Positions 51,729-54,352 of a stretch of DNA of 54,352 nt are shown one piece after another. The notes beneath the pieces were generated by a model that was not told where the DNA came from, did not search any database, and was given only the letters and a program-made list of their open reading frames with translations. Source of the DNA: Nitrospira sp. (lineage in GTDB: Bacteria; Nitrospirota; Nitrospiria; Nitrospirales; Nitrospiraceae); contig JANDJK010000005.1 of the NCBI GenBank assembly GCA_024330925.1, forward strand, positions 1-54,352. The letters run 5' to 3'. A program made the position numbers and the translations under genes. How positions within the stretch are numbered: the stretch's first letter is position 1; every line of letters begins with the position of its first letter.

Positions 51729-53108
51729 CTATTTTTTCCTGACCAAAATGCGAAGAGGTGTCCCCGTAAAGTGGTAGGTATTGCGCAGTTGGTTTTCGAG
51801 AAACCGTAGGTAGGGAGGTGAGATGTCTTCTGGATGTCCTACGAAGAGGGCAAAGACTGGAGGAGCGGTCGCAACCTGAGTGATGAAGGCGGATTTCGTG
51901 ATTTTGTTTGGTTTGCCGATGCGGGTTGGGAGTGGGTGTGAAGAAAGAAGCGTTTGCAGCCAACTGTTCAGTGCGCCGGTGGGCACCCGTTTGGAGAACA
52001 TTGCGAACACGCCGTCAATGCTAGCAAACAACCGATAGGCAGAATTCGGTTGGATCGCCGATCCGTACAGGACTGGGGCCCAGGTCAAAAAAGGTAGTCG
52101 TCTGTGAAGGGACAGATCGAAATCTTTTCGAGCATTCGGGTCGTCTTGGCGAAGATCCCATTTGTTGACCCATAAGAGGCAGCCCCGCCCCTGTTTGAGA
52201 ATCGCGCCGGCGAGTTTAGCATCTTGCTCGGTGACCCCCTCGACTCCGTCTAGGACTAAGACAGCAAGGTCGGAGTGGCCCATGGCTTTGAGCGCACGCA
52301 GCACACTGTAGCCCTCGATCCCTCGCTCAATTTTTCCCCGACGGCGGATCCCTGCCGTGTCGATGAACAGGTAAGAGCGACCTGCATGCGTGACGAGGGA
52401 ATCGATGGGATCTCTGGTGGTCCCTGGTATGTTGCTGACGATCGAGCGTTCTTGACCGACGAGGGTGTTCACGAGTGTGGATTTGCCGACATTGGGCCGG
52501 CCAACAATGGCAATGCGCGGGATCTGGCCCAACGATTCCTTCCCTTCCTGTGCGGGAGGGAGAAATGGGTAGATGGCGTCCAGCAATTCCGCCACACCGA
52601 GTCCATGTTCAGCAGAGATCGGATACACTGTGTCCACCCCTGCTTGATAAAAGTCGGCCGTTAAAGGCTCTGCCTCCGGCGTGTCGATTTTGTTGATGGC
52701 GACGAACAGGGGTTTAGCGATACCACGTAACAGGCGAAAGACCTCATGGTCTGCAGGAGTGAAGCCGGCTCGCCCATCCATCAGGACAATGAGAATATCC
52801 GCTTCAGCGATGGCCAGCTCGGATTGTCGTCGGATCAAGGAGAACATCCCCTCGGAGGCCGAAGGTTCGAGCCCACCGGTGTCTATCAGCCGGAAGGGCC
52901 GCCCCCGGTAGGTGGTCTCGGCGTAGTTCCGGTCGCGGGTGACACCGGGGATGTCGTCCACAATAGCGGTCTTGGTCCCTAGGATCTTGTTGAATAACGT
53001 CGATTTCCCGACGTTCGGCCGACCAATGATCGCAATGGTGGGCAGATGCGAGGGGTTCCCGAGGGAGAGCGAAGGATACAACGGCTGGTGTGATCGAACG
53101 TGGTCCAT
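51729..53108 (-). CDS. der: Ribosome-assembly GTPase Der
   Basis: Der (EngA) is a double-domain GTPase needed for 50S ribosome maturation. The 459-residue protein has G1 boxes GRPNVGKST in both GTPase domains, the DTGG and DTAG G3 motifs, NKID and NKWD G4 motifs, and a KH-like C-terminus ending in RFLENQLRNTYHFTG...LVRKK. The first about 22 residues before the first strand are unconserved, so the start may be slightly downstream. A TCTCCT/AGGAGA hairpin lies 19-36 bases after the stop. Confidence 0.95.
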   Translation of the reverse strand: MDHVRSHQPLYPSLSLGNPSHLPTIAIIGRPNVGKSTLFNKILGTKTAIVDDIPGVTRDRNYAETTYRGRPFRLIDTGGLEPSASEGMFSLIRRQSELAIAEADILIVLMDGRAGFTPADHEVFRLLRGIAKPLFVAINKIDTPEAEPLTADFYQAGVDTVYPISAEHGLGVAELLDAIYPFLPPAQEGKESLGQIPRIAIVGRPNVGKSTLVNTLVGQERSIVSNIPGTTRDPIDSLVTHAGRSYLFIDTAGIRRRGKIERGIEGYSVLRALKAMGHSDLAVLVLDGVEGVTEQDAKLAGAILKQGRGCLLWVNKWDLRQDDPNARKDFDLSLHRRLPFLTWAPVLYGSAIQPNSAYRLFASIDGVFAMFSKRVPTGALNSWLQTLLSSHPLPTRIGKPNKITKSAFITQVATAPPVFALFVGHPEDISPPYLRFLENQLRNTYHFTGTPLRILVRKK

Positions 53109-53242
53109 GTGACGGTATCAGATTCTTCTTCAGCGAAGTCCAGGTCCTAGACCGTAGCACCAGCGTCGGTGGGATGACAAGAGAATGGATGTCGAGGCGA
53201 TGGTGATTCATGGTAGAGTCGAAACACCAGGAGAAGGCAAAC

Positions 53243-53908
53243 ATGTCATTGGTGGAAACTCTGTGGGGGGAGATCGACCATGTGTTGCTCGATATGGATG
53301 GCACCTTACTAGATCGTCATTTCGACAATGTCGTGTTTGAAGAAGAGCTGCCCCGCCGGTATGCAAAGCTCCATGGCCTCTCGTTCGAAGAGGCCCGTAT
53401 CTCCCTCATGGCCATGTATCGGTCGGTGGAAGGGAAGTTGGCATGGACAGATCTGGAATATTGGACCGACCGAATCGGTATTGATGTGGTGGCACTTCAC
53501 AAAGAGTTGGCTCATCTCATTGGTTTTCTACCAGGCGCCGAAGATTTTCTCCGCGCGCTACGTTCCATGGGCAAGCAGCTCACGATTGTGACTAATGCGC
53601 ATCGGGCGGGAGTAGCGGTGAAAATAGCCAAAACCGGTCTCGATCAGTATGTGGATCGAATCGTCGATGCCTGCAAGGTCGGAGCTCTAAAGATGCGGCC
53701 AGAATACTGGCCTTCCTGCCGTCAACTCGTCGGGTTCAATCCAGCACGCTCACTGTATATAGATGATGACGAACAATGCCTGATCGCTGCCCAGGAATTC
53801 GGTATCAGGCGGATCATCCACAGCGCTAAGTCCAGTTCTCAATTGCCGCCGGTCCCGTCAGCCCGCTTCCCGTCGGTTGAGCGGTTGTCTTCTTTGGTTT
53901 CTGGGTAA
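53243..53908 (+). CDS. HAD-superfamily hydrolase
   Basis: A 221-residue haloacid dehalogenase-like phosphatase. Motif I is LLDMDGTLLD (nucleophile Asp and acid-base Asp), motif II lies in TIVTNAHRAG, and motif III/IV near KMRPEYWPS and LYIDDDEQ. The subfamily resembles YrfG-type GMP/IMP 5'-nucleotidase, though the substrate is uncertain. The start at 53243 has AGGAGAAGGC upstream, while the earlier in-frame ATG at 53210 does not. Its 3' end overlaps the convergent methyltransferase gene by 70 bases. Confidence 0.88.
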   Translation: MSLVETLWGEIDHVLLDMDGTLLDRHFDNVVFEEELPRRYAKLHGLSFEEARISLMAMYRSVEGKLAWTDLEYWTDRIGIDVVALHKELAHLIGFLPGAEDFLRALRSMGKQLTIVTNAHRAGVAVKIAKTGLDQYVDRIVDACKVGALKMRPEYWPSCRQLVGFNPARSLYIDDDEQCLIAAQEFGIRRIIHSAKSSSQLPPVPSARFPSVERLSSLVSG

Positions 53909-54352
53909 GAGTGAAGAGCAAGCACGGCTGCCATCCCTCGGTACATGCTCCCTCCGAAGCGGGGTACCGTTTTCATCTCAAAGCGATCGACGTGAAGAAG
54001 AATGAGCCCACTTTGCTCAATCAGGCGATCGATTTGTCTGTTCAGGTTGCATCCGCAGCCGATGACGTTTTGAAGCGGATTGAGCCGATGCTGCCAGGCC
54101 GCGATGGTCGGATCGTCGCTGAGCCCATGCTCCAAGAAGAGAAAACGTCCCTCCGGCTTCAGTACACGGCCGACTTCCCGCAGCGCCTGGACCGGATCGG
54201 AAATCGTGCAGAGGGTCCAGGTACTCACCACGAAATCGAAGGAGCGATCGTCGTACGGCAGCGTTTCGGCGCTCCTCCGGTCGAATCGGACCGGAAACGG
54301 GGCGGCGGCGATGCGGCGCGTGACTCGTTTAGGGAGCAGCTCGGCCGGGTCC
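53839..54352 (-). CDS. Class I SAM-dependent methyltransferase, 5' end beyond window
   Basis: Partial. The frame runs to the window edge without a start, so only the C-terminal about 170 residues are seen. Landmarks are DFVVSTWTLCTI (post-motif II of UbiE/Methyltransf_11 proteins), LREVGRVLKPEGRFLFLEHG and LNRQIDRLIEQSGL. This end is typical of the UbiE/COQ5-like family that methylates small molecules, but the N-terminal SAM motif is off the edge. It overlaps the HAD gene by 70 bases at the 3' end. Confidence 0.85.
   Translation of the reverse strand, partial: DPAELLPKRVTRRIAAAPFPVRFDRRSAETLPYDDRSFDFVVSTWTLCTISDPVQALREVGRVLKPEGRFLFLEHGLSDDPTIAAWQHRLNPLQNVIGCGCNLNRQIDRLIEQSGLILLHVDRFEMKTVPRFGGSMYRGMAAVLALHSYPETKEDNRSTDGKRADGTGGN

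Noticed and set aside
1..54352. Mobile elements, CRISPR arrays, tRNA or rRNA genes
   Set aside because: No transposase, integrase, regularly spaced repeats, or tRNA/rRNA-like sequence was seen in intergenic regions.

Overview
The window looks like chromosomal DNA of a Gram-negative, nitrite-oxidiser-like bacterium, most probably Nitrospira (phylum Nitrospirota). This is inferred from the combination of genes and general protein resemblance: a complete nuo operon with fused nuoCD, a lone luxI/luxR pair, and an F0-only atp cluster. No lineage marker such as nxr or rRNA lies inside the window. The DNA is gene-dense and largely housekeeping. I see no prophage, intact insertion sequence, CRISPR array, tRNA or rRNA.

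Layout. (1) 1-2.4 kb: an acyl-homoserine-lactone quorum-sensing pair, luxI (+) and luxR (-), convergent, with a palindrome upstream of a plausible luxR promoter. (2) 2.4-5.7 kb (-): VOC/glyoxalase, a DapF homologue and uvrC. The DapF homologue keeps the substrate-binding framework but has Ser at both positions of the catalytic Cys pair. (3) 5.7-7.1 kb: a decay zone with a GNAT acetyltransferase pseudogene (two in-frame stops) and a CBS-domain remnant, probably from a site-2-protease-like protein. (4) 7.3-24.1 kb (-): a complete 13-gene nuoA-N operon (nuoC and nuoD fused). It is headed by midA, the bacterial homologue of the mitochondrial complex I assembly methyltransferase NDUFAF7. (5) 24.1-28.4 kb: a lipoprotein and nadB (+), a small lytic transglycosylase, and pabC/pabB-like genes (-). 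(6) 30.0-31.9 kb (+): atpI-atpB-atpE-atpF, the membrane sector of ATP synthase without any F1 genes. (7) 31.9-36.8 kb (-): larE, two M16 peptidase-family genes (one with the zinc motif, one without) and rlmN. (8) 36.9-46.4 kb (+): a large Slt-type transglycosylase, zapB-like, zapA, rny, a ymdB-like phosphodiesterase, xseA, xseB, tlyA and a sugar-nucleotide epimerase. (9) 46.4-53.1 kb (-): rhodanese, aat, an exported repeat protein, a zinc anti-sigma factor, an ECF sigma factor, an exported protein made of two copies of an unrecognised domain, and der. (10) 53.1 kb to the end: a HAD hydrolase (+) and a methyltransferase cut by the window edge (-).

How the parts work together. The nuo operon encodes the whole proton-pumping NADH:quinone oxidoreductase, and midA is placed to modify its NuoD moiety during assembly. 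The atp cluster supplies the proton channel and c-ring, whose helix residues look H+-type. A cell-envelope and division theme (Slt, ZapA/ZapB, DapF-like) runs through the housekeeping genes. The sigma/anti-sigma pair sits between two uncharacterised exported proteins and may control envelope functions.

The least conventional signals are: the Ser/Ser DapF homologue; the midA-nuo linkage; the duplicated-domain protein with its sigma module, including a promoter that would give an almost leaderless sigma mRNA; a nested inverted repeat between midA and the lipoprotein gene; and a TrpE-like residue in the pabB-like enzyme.
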